DNA of 64,000 nt, taken from positions 37,798 through 101,797 of the forward strand of contig LJCX01000036.1 in NCBI GenBank assembly GCA_001298545.1, in the 5' to 3' direction. The stretch comes from Actinobacteria bacterium OV320 (lineage in GTDB: Bacteria > Actinomycetota > Actinomycetes > Streptomycetales > Streptomycetaceae). The notes below the pieces were generated by a model that saw only the letters and a list, made by a program, of their open reading frames with translations, searched no databases and was not told the origin of the DNA. Numbering within the stretch: position 1 is the first letter of the stretch; each line of letters opens with the position of its first letter. The translations under genes and the position numbers were made by a program. Positions 7,546 to 16,605 of the stretch are shown here, piece after piece.

Positions 7546-8465
7546 TAGAGCTCGTAACACGATCTTGTTGAACGGTCCTGGTCGGGCGTGACTGTTGTGA
7601 CGGTCTGATCGTTCGGGTGGGTGTGACGACCCGGCCGTGCATCGTGGGCGACGACTCGTGGACGACGACTTGTGGGTGCTGATCGAGCCGTTGCTGCCGC
7701 CTTGGCCCGAGCGGTCTCCGGGGCCGAAGCCGGTGGCCGACCGGCTGTGTCTGCAGGGCGTCCTGTACGTCCTGCACCAGGACGTCGCTTGGCGGCTCCT
7801 GCCCCTGGAGCGGGGGTTCGGCTCGGTGCAGACCTGCTGGCGGCGTCTGGACCGCTGGCAGCAGGCAGGCGTCTTCGACCGGTTGCACCGCATCCTGCTC
7901 GCGGAGCTGAACGCGGCCGGCGAACTCGACTGGACCCGCGCGTGCGTCGACGGCTCCCACGTCCGCGCCAAAATAGGGGAGACGCGACCGGTCTTCCGCC
8001 GGTCGACCGGCGGAAGACCGGCAGCAAACATCATCTGATCTGCGACGGGAAGGGCACTCCGCTCCACGTCATCATGACTGCGGCGAACGTCAACGACATC
8101 ACGCAGACTCTCGCCCTCGTCGACGGCATCCCGCCGGTGGCCGGGCGTCCGGCCGTCCCCGTCGACGTCCCGAGTCCATCCTGGGCGACAAGGCGTACGA
8201 CTCCCGGGTAGTCCGCCGTGTACTGCGCACACGCCGGATCATGCCGGTTCATCTCACGCAAGGGCGCGCGCCCCGAACATCAAGGGCCTGAGCAAACTCC
8301 GCTACGTCGTCGAGCAGGTCTTCGCCCTCCTCCACCAGTTCAAACGCCTCGCCATCCGATGGGAACGACGCCTCGAACTCCACGACGCCTTCGTCTTCCT
8401 GCATGCAGCCTCATCTGCTGGCGACGCCTCAAGAAGGCCCATCCAGGACCCTGTTACTCGGAGTC
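7546..8465 (+). mobile_element. Degenerate IS5-family insertion sequence
   Basis: About 920 bp. The ends are imperfect inverted repeats: left CTCGTAACACGATCTTG, right (reverse complement) CCGAGTAACAGGGTCCTG. The interior is one transposase gene broken by several frameshifts. I see no clear target duplication, so exact boundaries are approximate. It inserted just downstream of the TetR gene that ends at 8474. Confidence 0.75.
7637..8445 (+). pseudogene. IS5-family transposase, frameshifted
   Basis: The N-terminal frame (7637-8038) carries the DUF4096-like motif DDLWVLIEPLLPPWP and WRRLDRWQQAGVFDRLH, then WTRACVDGSHVRAKIG with the first catalytic Asp. The middle continues in another frame as KTGSKHHLICDGKGTPL and VNDITQTLALVDGIPPV. 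The end is in a third frame: LSKLRYVVEQVFALLHQFKR with the final catalytic Glu. At least three frameshifts exclude activity. Confidence 0.85.
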
Positions 8466-8473
8466 GTTCCCGC

Positions 8474-9082
8474 CTATCGCGGCCCCGACGGTTCGGCCGG
8501 CCGGTTCGGCGGAGCCTTGGCATTGTTTGCGGCGGCTGCCGCGACGGTTGCCAGGTCTTCGCCCGAGAAACCGGCGCGGCTCAGCACTGCCAGAGATTTG
8601 TTCGTCGCCAGCGTGCACAACGCCAGCTCCGCCGCCTCCTGCTCACCGGCCCCCGCCGCCAGCAACGCCTGCTCCAGCCTCGCCCGCAAACCGTCGATCG
8701 TGGCGCGGACCATCGCCCGGCCCTCCGCGTCAAGCGCCGGGAACTGCGTTGCCGACACCGTGAGAAGGCAGCCATCCGGCACCGTCGGGTCGGCGATGCG
8801 GTTCAGGGCGACCTGAAGGAAGGCGGCCACAACGGCGCTCGGGCTCGGGTGGGGGCCGGACAGTGCCTGCTCGTACAGCGGGTGGTAGGTCTGCGCGTAC
8901 CGTTGGAGGCTTTTGCGGAAGAGGGCGCTCTTGTCGCCGAAGGTGCCGTAGAGCGAGCCCCGGCCCAGGCCCGTGCCCTCGGTCAGGCGATCGATCGAGG
9001 CCTCCGAATAACCCCAGCGCCAGAAGACGTGCATCGCACGTCGTAGCGCCTCGTCCACGTCGAATTGCTTGCGGCCTGCCAT
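8474..9082 (-). CDS. TetR-family regulator divergent from a hydrolase
   Basis: 202 residues from ATG 9082; the ribosome site is weak. N-terminal DNA-binding domain: FDVDEALRRAMHVFWRWGYS, then IDRLTEGTGLGRGSLYGTFG with DKSALFRKSL. The ligand domain includes DGCLLTVSATQFPALD, seen in the AcrR/YcdC-like TetR branch. The stop lies only about 10 bp from the IS relic, so the last few residues may not be ancestral. It is 57 bp from the divergent hydrolase start and probably represses it. Confidence 0.8.
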   Translation of the reverse strand: MAGRKQFDVDEALRRAMHVFWRWGYSEASIDRLTEGTGLGRGSLYGTFGDKSALFRKSLQRYAQTYHPLYEQALSGPHPSPSAVVAAFLQVALNRIADPTVPDGCLLTVSATQFPALDAEGRAMVRATIDGLRARLEQALLAAGAGEQEAAELALCTLATNKSLAVLSRAGFSGEDLATVAAAAANNAKAPPNRPAEPSGPR

Positions 9083-9098
9083 GGTCCGTCAGTCTACG

Positions 9099-9124
9099 CA
9101 TCTTGTACCGATCATTCAAAGATG
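9099..9124. promoter_or_regulatory. Putative operator in the TetR/hydrolase divergent promoter
   Basis: CATCTT and AAGATG arms enclose 14 bp, midway between the divergent starts at 9082 and 9140. Position and symmetry suit the local TetR protein. Arms are short, so this is tentative. Confidence 0.45.
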
Positions 9125-9139
9125 GGTAGGGTCGTCGGC

Positions 9140-10039
9140 ATGACAAGCTTGAGTTCGCTGAGGCTGCCTGACGGATTCCTTGACGTCTTCACCAGCCGGC
9201 TCGTCGAGGTGAACGGGCTGCGGCTGCACGCGGTCACCGGTGGGGACGGCCCGGCACTGCTACTGATCGGCGGGTGGCCCCAGACCTGGTACGCCTGGCG
9301 AGAGGTGATGCCCACGCTCGCCGGCCACCACACCGTCGTCGCCGTCGACTCGCGCGGCGCCGGACTCTCCGACAAGCCAGACGACGGATACGACGCCGGC
9401 ACGCTCGCCGCCGATCTGGTCGCGTTGATGGCCGCGCTCGGGCACGACCGGTTCGACGTGGTCGGCCACGACATCGGTACGTGGACCGGATACGCCCTCG
9501 CCGCCGATCACCCCGAGCGGGTGGGCCGGCTCGCCATCCTCGAAGCAGTGATCCCCGGTCTCACGCCGTCCCCGCCGTTCTTCGGCCCGGCGGCGGCCAA
9601 CCTGAAGCTCTGGCAGTTCGGCTTCAACCGGCTCACCGACCTCAACGAGGAACTGGTCCGGGGACGGGAGCGGCTCTTCTTCGGCTGGCAGTTCGCCACC
9701 AAGGCCGCCACGCCGACCGCGATCCCCGCGTACGCCGTCGACGTCTACGTCGACGCGATCACCGCGGATCCTCGCGCGCTGCGGGCGAGCTTCGCGTACT
9801 ACCGGGCGCTGGACGAGACGATCGCGCAGAACGAGCAGCGCGGCAAGACCCGGCTGACGCTGCCGGTGCTCGCCGTCGGCGGCGCGCTGTGGAGCGGCGC
9901 GAGTGCCGCCCAGACGATGCGGCTGGCGGCCGACGACGTCACGGGGGTCGTCCTCGACGACTGCGGCCATTACCCGGCCGAGGAGCAGCCGGCGCGGTTT
10001 GTCGAGATCCTGGAAGACTTCCTCGCGGCCAACCGGTAG
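9140..10039 (+). CDS. Alpha/beta hydrolase (epoxide hydrolase/dehalogenase-like)
   Basis: 299 residues. The ATG at 9140 is chosen for its TAGGG site 8 nt upstream; earlier in-frame starts lie inside the promoter. Canonical fold: LLIGGWPQTWYAWREVMP around the oxyanion loop, VDSRGAGLSDKP, then DVVGHDIGTWTGYALA. The nucleophile elbow has Asp (GHDIG) rather than Ser, as in epoxide hydrolases and haloalkane dehalogenases. The last catalytic His is in DDCGHYPAEEQP. The cap region from about 125 to 215 is helical. Cytoplasmic; the substrate cannot be told from sequence. Likely controlled by the divergent TetR protein. Confidence 0.85.
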   Translation: MTSLSSLRLPDGFLDVFTSRLVEVNGLRLHAVTGGDGPALLLIGGWPQTWYAWREVMPTLAGHHTVVAVDSRGAGLSDKPDDGYDAGTLAADLVALMAALGHDRFDVVGHDIGTWTGYALAADHPERVGRLAILEAVIPGLTPSPPFFGPAAANLKLWQFGFNRLTDLNEELVRGRERLFFGWQFATKAATPTAIPAYAVDVYVDAITADPRALRASFAYYRALDETIAQNEQRGKTRLTLPVLAVGGALWSGASAAQTMRLAADDVTGVVLDDCGHYPAEEQPARFVEILEDFLAANR

Positions 10040-10146
10040 CGGGCACGCCACACGGCTGAACTTCGCGAACGACAGGCGGAGCTTCAAACGCCCTGACTGC
10101 GGCGTGCGCCTCCGGCTCCCTGCGTCGGCACCCGATTGCCGACGCC

Positions 10147-11532
10147 TCATGTCCCGGCCGAGCCGGACAGCGCGCCCAGGCGTTCACGGAGGTGGTGCAG
10201 GACCGAGCGTGCGGTGTCCGGGCCGTGATAGGCCCTCTCGTGGCGCAGTGCCCCCGACAGGCGTGCGTCCTGCGTCATGGTGAGACTGAGCGCGAGCGTG
10301 GCCGCAGCCGTGTCGGACGCCTGGCGTGTGGCGTAGGTCAAACGCGAGGAGTCCTGGCTTATCGGCACGAGGTCGGTGCGCATCCCGTGCATCGGGATGG
10401 CGTCGATGCGCTGCTGGTTCAGAGCCCAGCCGGTCACCCCGTGCAGGCGCAGCGCGGCGTGCCCGAGGGCATACCGGAAGAAGCCGCCGCCGTCGACGCG
10501 GCCCAGCACGGCCTCGGCGAGCGGCCCGAACGGCAGGTCGACGGTGGCCGAAGCCTCGCTCACGGCCTCGTGCGCCTGCCGCAGCAGCCGGCGGCCCCCG
10601 TCCTGTGACACGTCCACCGGGATCTGCACCATGTTGGCGAATTCCCCGACCGCAGTGCGGTGTTCGGGCCGCAGCCGGCCGTGGGACGGCGTGGAGAGGA
10701 GCACCCTTTCCCGGCCGAAGTGACGGCCGAGGGCACCGGCTAACGCCGCGATCAGCAGGGAGTACAGGGAGACCCGGGCGGCCCGGGCGGCGTGCAGGAG
10801 TTGCCGGGTCTGCCCGGGGGAGAAGTCGAGGGGTTCCTCGTCGTAGTGGTGACGTAGCGGCATGGGCCCGGTGGTACGGCCGGGCAGCAGGTCCCCGGCG
10901 CCGTACGCCCGTAACAGCGCGGCCCGGGCGGCCAGGCGGGCGGCGCGGTCCTCCAGAGCCGCGTGGGTGGACTCGGCGCGGATGAGGTCCAGGTAGGAGA
11001 AGGCGGGCCGCAGCGGTGGTCCGCCGGCCACCCGCCGGTTGTACGCGCGGGCCAGGTCGCCGAGGAGGAGGCGGTGACTGGCTTCGTCGAACACCAGATG
11101 GTGGAAGCAGGTCAGCAGGACGTGGTGGTCGGGGGCCGCGCGCAGCAGATAGGCGCGTCCCAGGCGTTCGGTGACGTCGAAGGGGCGGGTGCTGAGGTCC
11201 ACCAGGAGCGCGTACGGCCGCTCGGGCAGCACGTCCTCCTCCAGCGGCAGAGGCGTTGCGCGAAGCGACTGGCGGGGGCGGACGACGTCGGCGACCCGCT
11301 CCGGCGGCTCGTCCAGCCGCAGGCGTAGGGCGTCGTGGTGGAGGGTGACCTCGGCGAAGGCCTCCCGCAGCGCGCCGGCGTCCAGCGGCCCTAGGAGCCG
11401 CAGGGCGGTCGAGCAGTCGATCGAGACCACCGCGGGATAGGGCTTGCCGTGGCAGCGCTCCCACTCCCAGCACAATTCCTGGCGCGAGGAGAGCGGAAGT
11501 GCCGGGTGCCGGGGACCGGTGGTCGTTTTCAT
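10147..11532 (-). CDS. Stand-alone NRPS-type condensation domain protein
   Basis: 461 residues starting MKTTTGPRHPALPLSSRQEL, a normal condensation-domain opening (LS..Q..). The catalytic motif HHxxxDE is present as CFHHLVFDEASHRLLL at about residue 155. Later motifs follow: YSLLIAALAGALGRHFG, STPSHGRLRPEHRTAVGEFAN and the VDLPFGPLAEAVL region. No adenylation or carrier domain is attached. Such free condensation proteins can form amide or ester bonds in natural-product pathways. Relics of a second condensation domain and of a phosphopantetheinyl transferase lie just upstream, so this may be the survivor of a small biosynthetic locus. Confidence 0.8.
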   Translation of the reverse strand: MKTTTGPRHPALPLSSRQELCWEWERCHGKPYPAVVSIDCSTALRLLGPLDAGALREAFAEVTLHHDALRLRLDEPPERVADVVRPRQSLRATPLPLEEDVLPERPYALLVDLSTRPFDVTERLGRAYLLRAAPDHHVLLTCFHHLVFDEASHRLLLGDLARAYNRRVAGGPPLRPAFSYLDLIRAESTHAALEDRAARLAARAALLRAYGAGDLLPGRTTGPMPLRHHYDEEPLDFSPGQTRQLLHAARAARVSLYSLLIAALAGALGRHFGRERVLLSTPSHGRLRPEHRTAVGEFANMVQIPVDVSQDGGRRLLRQAHEAVSEASATVDLPFGPLAEAVLGRVDGGGFFRYALGHAALRLHGVTGWALNQQRIDAIPMHGMRTDLVPISQDSSRLTYATRQASDTAAATLALSLTMTQDARLSGALRHERAYHGPDTARSVLHHLRERLGALSGSAGT

Positions 11533-11729
11533 GCCCTGCCTTGGGGTCGGGTACTGCGGGACAGAGTTGGGGCCGACGCCGGTTCTGCGAAGGAGGCGCC
11601 GGTGGCGATCAGGGGGTGGAACTGCCTCACCAGGACGTGCTCCTGCGGGCCGGGGTGGAGCAGGGCGGCGTGCGTCATCCGGTCGGTGAGGTCGAGGGGC
11701 CGGGCGAGGACGCGGACCGCTTCGGCCAA
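11529..11729 (-). pseudogene. Condensation-domain fragment
   Basis: This frame reads RPLDLTDRMTHAALLHPGPQ then EHVLVRQFHPLI, which matches the segment leading into the condensation-domain active site (P.DLT..P..RA.LLRLGP.EHVLL..HH). The catalytic HH motif is lost (FHPLI). It probably came from a gene related to the intact one downstream. Confidence 0.5.
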
Positions 11730-11747
11730 GGACGCGGACCGTTCGGC

Positions 11748-11792
<45 letters not shown>

Positions 11793-11829
11793 GCCGGGCG
11801 TGCAGGGCCGTAAGTCCGGTGTCGCTCAG

Positions 11830-12300
11830 CGCCCGCGGCGCCACCGTCCCGGCGCCGGTTGTGGTGCGCTCGTCCTTCATGGCGAGGCCCGCGGCCGCGT
11901 CCCGGCAGACAGCCAGGCCGATAACGTTGCCATGGTGCGAGAGGTTGCAGCACAGGTCCGTCGCTGTGTCGACGGTGGCCTTCCCGTGCGGTCCGCCGCA
12001 GCGCGGGCACACCCGTACCAGCGGCAGCGGCAGCGGCTCTGGAGCCGTGTACAGCAATACACCCGGAACCCTTCGGGTGAGGGTGCAACCGGTCGGGAAG
12101 CGCCGGTGGTCGGAGGGGCCCGCCGTGGCGTGCCGGGCGCACTCGACGGGGTGGATCAGGCCGACGAGATCCGCAGGGCGTCTGCGGGGCGGGCCCACCG
12201 GACGTCGGCCCGGCGCGTGCGCACACCGTGGAACTGCCTCCGGCCGGGACGCGTCCGGCGGGACCCCATGACGAAGCCCGCGCCGGAGCGCACCGCCGTG
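11830..12300 (-). pseudogene. Sfp-type 4'-phosphopantetheinyl transferase relic
   Basis: One minus frame reads PLVRVCPRCGGPHGKATV, then CCNLSHHGNVIGLAV. The CxxCGGPHGKP and (F/N)LSHSG motifs are characteristic of Sfp-type transferases that activate carrier proteins. The upstream frame carries RRADVRWARPADALRI, which resembles the N-terminal VWWARP segment. The GVDVE metal-binding motif that should follow is missing, and frames change, so the gene is dead. Confidence 0.6.
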
Positions 12301-12780
12301 AGCGTCGCCGAGGCCGTCGGTGCCGACTGCGCCGGGACGCAGTACGCGCCGTCGCGGGTGAGGCGGCGTAGGACCGGCCGGGCGGTGGCGGCACCGAACG
12401 CGACCAGCAGGACGGGAGTGACGTGGCCGGACGCGTTCCATGTGTCCGTACAGGATCCCAACGGCGGCCCGGTCCGCGCACACGCATTGCGCTGGACGTT
12501 GCGTCGCGTCCAGCCCCTGTGCGTGAACGTCCACGCCTTCGTGCCTCTCGTCGTACGTCGACCACAGACGCCGCCATGTCTTCGTATCCTCTTTCCACAG
12601 ACCCCGCTTGGCACACACTGATGCCCATGCCCATGCCCATGCCGGTGCCGTCGGAGTTGTTCCCGTCACTCGGCGAACACCGAAGCCAGTCAGGTCAGTT
12701 GGCCCAATGATCCGACATCCCCGCACCGCATTCGAGGTGACACGTGAGCTTCCTCGGCGAACTGCTCGACCCCGGCCTCA
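12301..12780. other. Decayed, unrecognised stretch
   Basis: Minus-strand frames include ARPVLRRLTRDGAYCVPAQS, which looks coding but belongs to no family I can name. ATGCCC units repeat at 12621-12638. No intact gene is present; it appears to be the decayed upstream part of the condensation/transferase locus. Confidence 0.35.
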
Positions 12781-12799
12781 GCGGGCGACTGCTGGAATC

Positions 12800-12950
12800 C
12801 CCGGTCTCTGCTGTCCCTGACAAAGCCGTTGGACGTGGCGGTGGGTGATCAGGCAGACGGCGAGCCCGAGGAAGGCTTCGTGGATGTCGTCGCGTCGTTG
12901 CCAGCGGATGCGCAGGCGGCGGAAGCCGTGGAGCCAGGCGATCATTGTTG
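12800..12950 (-). pseudogene. IS5-family transposase C-terminal relic
   Basis: The minus frame reads WLHGFRRLRIRWQRRDDIHE followed by AFLGLAVCLITHR. This is the standard end of IS5-family transposases (LH.FRRLRIRWE.RDDIHEAFL.LAC). Only about 45 codons remain, with no recognisable element ends, and it is distinct from the element at 7546-8465. Confidence 0.75.
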
Positions 12951-13025
12951 ACACTCGGCAGCCTGAACACGGCGAAGACCTCCGGCGTGGTGGGAGCTTT
13001 CTGGGGCGGCTACGAAGTCTCGCCC

Positions 13026-13185
13026 CGTGATGTTCATGAACGGCCTGCACACCGCCTCATGGACCGCAGCAGCGGCTGCCCTGTCCGCCGCGCTCATCGC
13101 CGTCGTCTGGCTGCCACGCCATGCCGGGCCCCGGCACCCCGCTGGGCCTGCTTGCACTCTCCGGCCGGAGAGTGAAAACCCATGA
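13026..13185 (+). pseudogene. MFS exporter C-terminal relic
   Basis: The frame ending at TGA 13183-13185 reads MFMNGLHTASWTAAAAALSA then ALIAVVWLPRHAG. This matches the last helix of DHA2-type exporters (F..GL/M..T....A......A...FLPR). Only about 50 codons are left. It is a different relic from 6759-7090, on the other strand. Confidence 0.5.
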
Positions 13186-13352
13186 AACGGTCCGAGGAAC
13201 TGCGCCGCCGCTGACCGAGCTCCTGGGACCTGGCAGTCGCCGGGGGTGAGGGAGCAAATCCTGTTCCTTCCCGTGGTAAGGCCAGGCGGATCAGACAGAG
13301 CGTCACCCGCCGGTGGTGGTGGGCCCGCATGGTTCCGGGCCGACTCTCTTCT

Positions 13353-13523
13353 ATGCCTGCTTCACCTGCTCCAGGGCCGACAGCCGTGACGGTGCTTGTC
13401 TACGCGCCAGAGGAGGAGAAGCCGGCAGCGTTCTACTTCGACGCAACGCAGACGCTGCCGTTCGCCGTTCTCCAGCACTTCGTGGCACTCGTCGCCTCAC
13501 GCCTGGCGAGCACAGGATCGTAG
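13353..13523 (+). CDS. Possible small protein of unknown function
   Basis: 56 residues. It includes TVLVYAPEEEKPAAFYFDAT and FAVLQHFVALVASRLAS, with strong GC bias at third codon positions, which suggests real or recently real coding. No ribosome site precedes the ATG and I know no matching family. It may be the 3' end of a longer decayed gene. Confidence 0.3.
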   Translation: MPASPAPGPTAVTVLVYAPEEEKPAAFYFDATQTLPFAVLQHFVALVASRLASTGS

Positions 13524-13668
13524 AGCAGCCGTCCTGGCAGCACGGCGAGACCCTGGGCTGGGCCGACATCACGAGTTCAAATTCAGTAGCAACGCTTTCG
13601 GCGCGCACGGCGGCTGGAAGTAGGCTGCCCCGGGCTCGGCCTAGTCACAGGGACAGGCCCGCCTGGGG

Positions 13669-14445
13669 GTGATTGACCTGATACTTCGTCATCGGTCCGC
13701 GACTGCAGTGTCGGTGGCTCGCCGGATAAGCAGGACTGTGGGCCTGGTCGCCGCTGCGGCAGCTGCGCTGACGGTGGTGCTGTTGTCGCCTCTCGCCCTG
13801 GAAGAGATCTCCAGCTCCAAGGGAGTGGACTGGAACAGGCTCAGTGATATCGGCGCGGCGTACGGCTTCACGTCGGCGATCGTCTCGGCGCTGGCGTTGG
13901 CCGGTGTGGCCGTTTCTCTGATCGTTCAGAACCGGCAGGCCAGGGCGGAGCAGGTCCAGGGGATTCGCAGCTACTACCTCGAGCTGGTCCGGCTGGAGCT
14001 TGACGACATGGCGCTTTACCAGCCCGTTTGGGGCGACACGGACATCGCCGATCCGCATGAGCAGAAGCGGCACGTCTATGCCGATCTCATGATGAACTAT
14101 GCATGGATGGGCTTCGAAATCGGGACCATCCGCGAGAGCCTACTGCGGGACATGCTGGCCGGGATGTTCACCGGAGAGGCGGGGCGGCACTACTGGAGCA
14201 GGGCTCACGCCTCGTGGATCGCCAGTTCGTCCGGAAGCCGTGTCGGTCGTCGCTTCCTGGCCATCGTGGGCGAGGAACATGCTCGCGCTATCGCTGCCGG
14301 ACCGCCGACCCGCTCGACGGTTGTCCCCAGTCCACCTGCCGCGCCCGTTGCGGGGGCGTCGCGTGCATGGCGGGCATCGGCTGGCGCCCTGATCGGTCTG
14401 GGTGCCGGTCTGGTGCTCGGATCGCTCTTGCGCGGCCGACGCTAG
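13669..14445 (+). CDS. DUF6082-family membrane protein
   Basis: 258 residues from GTG 13669; the start is uncertain because no clean ribosome site precedes it. Two hydrophobic segments open the protein: about residues 23-45 (TVGLVAAAAAALTVVLL) and 62-87 (AAYGFTSAIVSALALAGVAV). A cytoplasmic domain follows with VQNRQARAEQVQGIRSYYLE, HEQKRHVYADLMMNYAWMGF and LLRDMLAGMFTGEAGRHYW. The order LSDIG..YG..SA..SALALAGVAVSL then a helical domain is that of DUF6082 proteins, common in Streptomyces and of unknown function. A third hydrophobic segment near the C-terminus (ALIGLGAGLVLGSLL) is unusual for the family. It stands alone. Confidence 0.75.
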   Translation: MIDLILRHRSATAVSVARRISRTVGLVAAAAAALTVVLLSPLALEEISSSKGVDWNRLSDIGAAYGFTSAIVSALALAGVAVSLIVQNRQARAEQVQGIRSYYLELVRLELDDMALYQPVWGDTDIADPHEQKRHVYADLMMNYAWMGFEIGTIRESLLRDMLAGMFTGEAGRHYWSRAHASWIASSSGSRVGRRFLAIVGEEHARAIAAGPPTRSTVVPSPPAAPVAGASRAWRASAGALIGLGAGLVLGSLLRGRR

Positions 14446-14667
14446 GGACTGTCAACCCGCCCAGCCCCGGAGATCAACTTGGCTGGCAACGGACAATGAC
14501 AGCTTGGCTTTGTTCACGAAGTTCGGCAGCAGCTGCTCAGCAATTTGGGAGGCACTCGAACCACGCTGTGGTCGATGTTCACGAGATGTGACAGCACCCA
14601 ACCCGATCGAGCGCGCCTTCGCTCTGGTCCCCGCGGGCAGCGCCCGCTTTGGAGTGGCCGGCATCAG

Positions 14668-15552
14668 TCAGTCGGTCAGTCCGAGCGTGGTCAGGCGGTC
14701 AGGATCGGTGAGGATGTCGAGCCCGGTGATGCGGCCGTCCCGGATGGTGAACGACATGACGGACAAAGGCCGGTTGCCGGCGAACGAGACAACGCCGGGC
14801 GTGCCGTTGACCAGCACCACACGCGCATTCGCCGCGAAGCGGGCGAAGGCGATCGCCTGGGACGCCACGTCGCCCGCGCCGCGCCGCAGGATGCTCGGGA
14901 CGAGCGTGCCGCCATCGGAACGCGCGACCGCGTCGGGGTGGAGGAGGGCCAGGAGCGCCTCGAAGTCACCGCCGCGGGAGGCGGCCAGAAAGGCGTCCAC
15001 GACGTCGCGTTTGCAGGCATTGTCCGTGTCGGCCGCCGGGACGGCGCCCTGCACCCGGCGGCGAGCACGGCTGGCGAGCTGCCGGGTGGAGACTGCGGTC
15101 CGGCCGAGGCTGGGGGCGATGTCATCGAAGGGCACGTCGAACATGTCATGGAGGACGAAGGCGAGTCGCTCGTCCGGGGACAGGGCCTCCAAAACGATCA
15201 TGAGTGCAATGCCCACCGAGTCCGCGATCAGGACCTCCCGCTCGGGGTCAACGCGGGCCAGCGCGGTGACCACCGGGTCCGGCAGCCGGACCGACCCGTC
15301 CTGCTCGGGCAGCGGATCCTCGCGTCGCGAGGTACGCGAGCGCAGCATGTCCAGGCATATCCGGCCTACGACCGTGGTGAGCCAGGCCCCAAGGTTCTTC
15401 ACGTCGCTCACGTCGGTGCGGCTGAGCTTGAACCACGCCTCCTGGACGGCGTCCTCCGCCTCGGCAAGCGAGCCCAGCATCCGGTAGGCCACCGCCCGCA
15501 GCCCGGGTCGCTCAGCCTCGAAACGGTCGGCCAGAAAAAAGTTCTCGCTCAC
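14668..15552 (-). CDS. ECF41-group sigma factor (SigJ-like)
   Basis: 294 residues from GTG 15552 with GGGGG upstream. Sigma region 2 covers ERPGLRAVAYRMLGSLAEAE, DAVQEAWFKL and GAWLTTVVGRICLDMLRSR. Sigma region 4 covers LSPDERLAFVLHDMFDVPFD and GRTAVSTRQLASRARRRV. A C-terminal SnoaL-like domain, about residues 175-294, contains VLVNGTPGVV, the NGxPG signature of ECF41 factors, in which this fused domain tunes activity in place of an anti-sigma factor. It diverges from a carboxymuconolactone-decarboxylase-like gene, the standard ECF41 partner, whose promoter it should recognise. Confidence 0.92.
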   Translation of the reverse strand: MSENFFLADRFEAERPGLRAVAYRMLGSLAEAEDAVQEAWFKLSRTDVSDVKNLGAWLTTVVGRICLDMLRSRTSRREDPLPEQDGSVRLPDPVVTALARVDPEREVLIADSVGIALMIVLEALSPDERLAFVLHDMFDVPFDDIAPSLGRTAVSTRQLASRARRRVQGAVPAADTDNACKRDVVDAFLAASRGGDFEALLALLHPDAVARSDGGTLVPSILRRGAGDVASQAIAFARFAANARVVLVNGTPGVVSFAGNRPLSVMSFTIRDGRITGLDILTDPDRLTTLGLTD

Positions 15553-15553
15553 C

Positions 15554-15580
15554 TGTCACACCCCCGCGTCCAGATCCGTC
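15554..15580 (+). promoter_or_regulatory. ECF41-type promoter
   Basis: TGTCACA at 15554-15560, a 16-bp spacer, then CGTC at 15577-15580, 43 bp before the start of the target gene. This agrees with the published ECF41 consensus as I recall it (TGTCACA, about 16 bp, CGTC). Confidence 0.85.
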
Positions 15581-15622
15581 GGTCCAGTGACAGACGCTAA
15601 CGGATCACCAGGAGAGCATCAG

Positions 15623-16099
15623 ATGAACGCCACGATCACCACCAGTGCCCGGATGAAGAACCCCGCCCTGGTCCTGCCGGACGCCATGAAAGGCATCCAG
15701 AACATCTATAAGGCCATGCACCAGGGTGGCGTCTCCCCGCAGATCCTGGAGCTGGTCCACCTGCGGGCCAGCCAGATCAACGGATGCAGCGCCTGCGTGT
15801 TCGCCGGCGTGGCGGGCGCGAAGAAGCACGGCGAGAGCGACGAACGCCTGCACGCCGTGGCCGCCTGGCGCGAGGCGCCGTTCTTCACCGACGAGGAGCG
15901 CGCGGCCCTGGCCCTGACCGAGGCCGCCACCCGGATCGCCGACCGCTCCGGCAAGGCCGTCCCCGATGAGGTGTGGAACGAGGCCACGGACCACTTCGAC
16001 GAGGAGCAGCTTTCCGCGATCATCCTGATGATCGGCCTCACCAACTTCTTCAACCGCATCAACACCACCATCGAGGAGCCCGCCGGCGCCACCTGGTGA
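15623..16099 (+). CDS. Carboxymuconolactone decarboxylase / AhpD-like protein, ECF41 target
   Basis: 158 residues, ATG with GGAG 8 nt upstream. The core motif is QILELVHLRASQINGCSACV, the AhpD-like E..(R)..Q.NGC..C arrangement with a CxxC pair (GCSAC) able to do peroxidase or disulfide chemistry. ALALTEAATRIADR and DEEQLSAIILMIGLTNFFNR complete the CMD fold. In ECF41 systems these 'COE' proteins (decarboxylase, oxidoreductase or epimerase) are the main sigma target. It begins 43 bp after a matching promoter and ends before a strong palindromic terminator. Confidence 0.9.
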   Translation: MNATITTSARMKNPALVLPDAMKGIQNIYKAMHQGGVSPQILELVHLRASQINGCSACVFAGVAGAKKHGESDERLHAVAAWREAPFFTDEERAALALTEAATRIADRSGKAVPDEVWNEATDHFDEEQLSAIILMIGLTNFFNRINTTIEEPAGATW

Positions 16100-16154
16100 C
16101 CGGCGCTGCTGACCTGGCGTCAGGGCGCGAAGTGCATGCCAGTCCGCAGCGACG

Positions 16155-16184
16155 GTGCCGGTGGCGGAGCTCCGCCACCGGCAC
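16155..16184. terminator. 30-bp perfect palindrome downstream of the COE gene
   Basis: The arms are GTGCCGGTGGCGGAG and its exact complement, with no loop and no T-run. It sits 55 bp after the COE stop, so it is probably a GC-rich actinobacterial terminator. Confidence 0.7.
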
Positions 16185-16421
16185 TACCTCGGGCTCAAGC
16201 AAAGTCACAGGCGAGACCGGCGCTGCCTGAACTCGTGAACAGTTCGACTCCCGCCCTTGGCTCCACCGCCGCTCAAACCGGTGAACAACGGCTGTCCCAT
16301 CTCGCGCACAGAGCCAACAGCTGACGACCCATCGGGAGAGGACGTCCAACAGGCGACCGGGGAGGTCACCAGACGCCGGCGCGACATTGTCTGCAGGACA
16401 CCCAGGATGGCGCAGCAGGGC
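16185..16421. other. Short non-coding stretch
   Basis: No credible gene. It joins the terminator to a relic shared with 54.1 kb. Confidence 0.3.
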
Positions 16422-16605
16422 CTACCGGACCTCTGGAGCGGCGCCTGCGGTTTCCGCCTCATACAGGGCGCGGGCCTCAGCCACGGCACGCTGCCAGCTG
16501 CGCGCCACGCCCCCGTGCTCCCGAGCCAGACGCGCGGCCAGCCCCCGACGGGGACCGCCTTCCTCGCGCAGCGCTGCCAGCGCCATGCCCACCGTCGGTG
16601 CGGAC
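16422..16605 (-). pseudogene. C-terminal relic of an unknown gene shared with 54.1 kb
   Basis: One minus frame reads MALAALREEGGPRRGLAARL, then AREHGGVARSWQRAVAEARA and LYEAETAGAAPEVR before its stop. The last 25 codons plus the following 20 bp recur at 54145-54225 as LKARARNEAETAGAIPEDR. Two copies of the same gene end in one window, each cut at a different upstream point, suggest material from a mobile or repeated element. The product is unknown. Confidence 0.5.
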
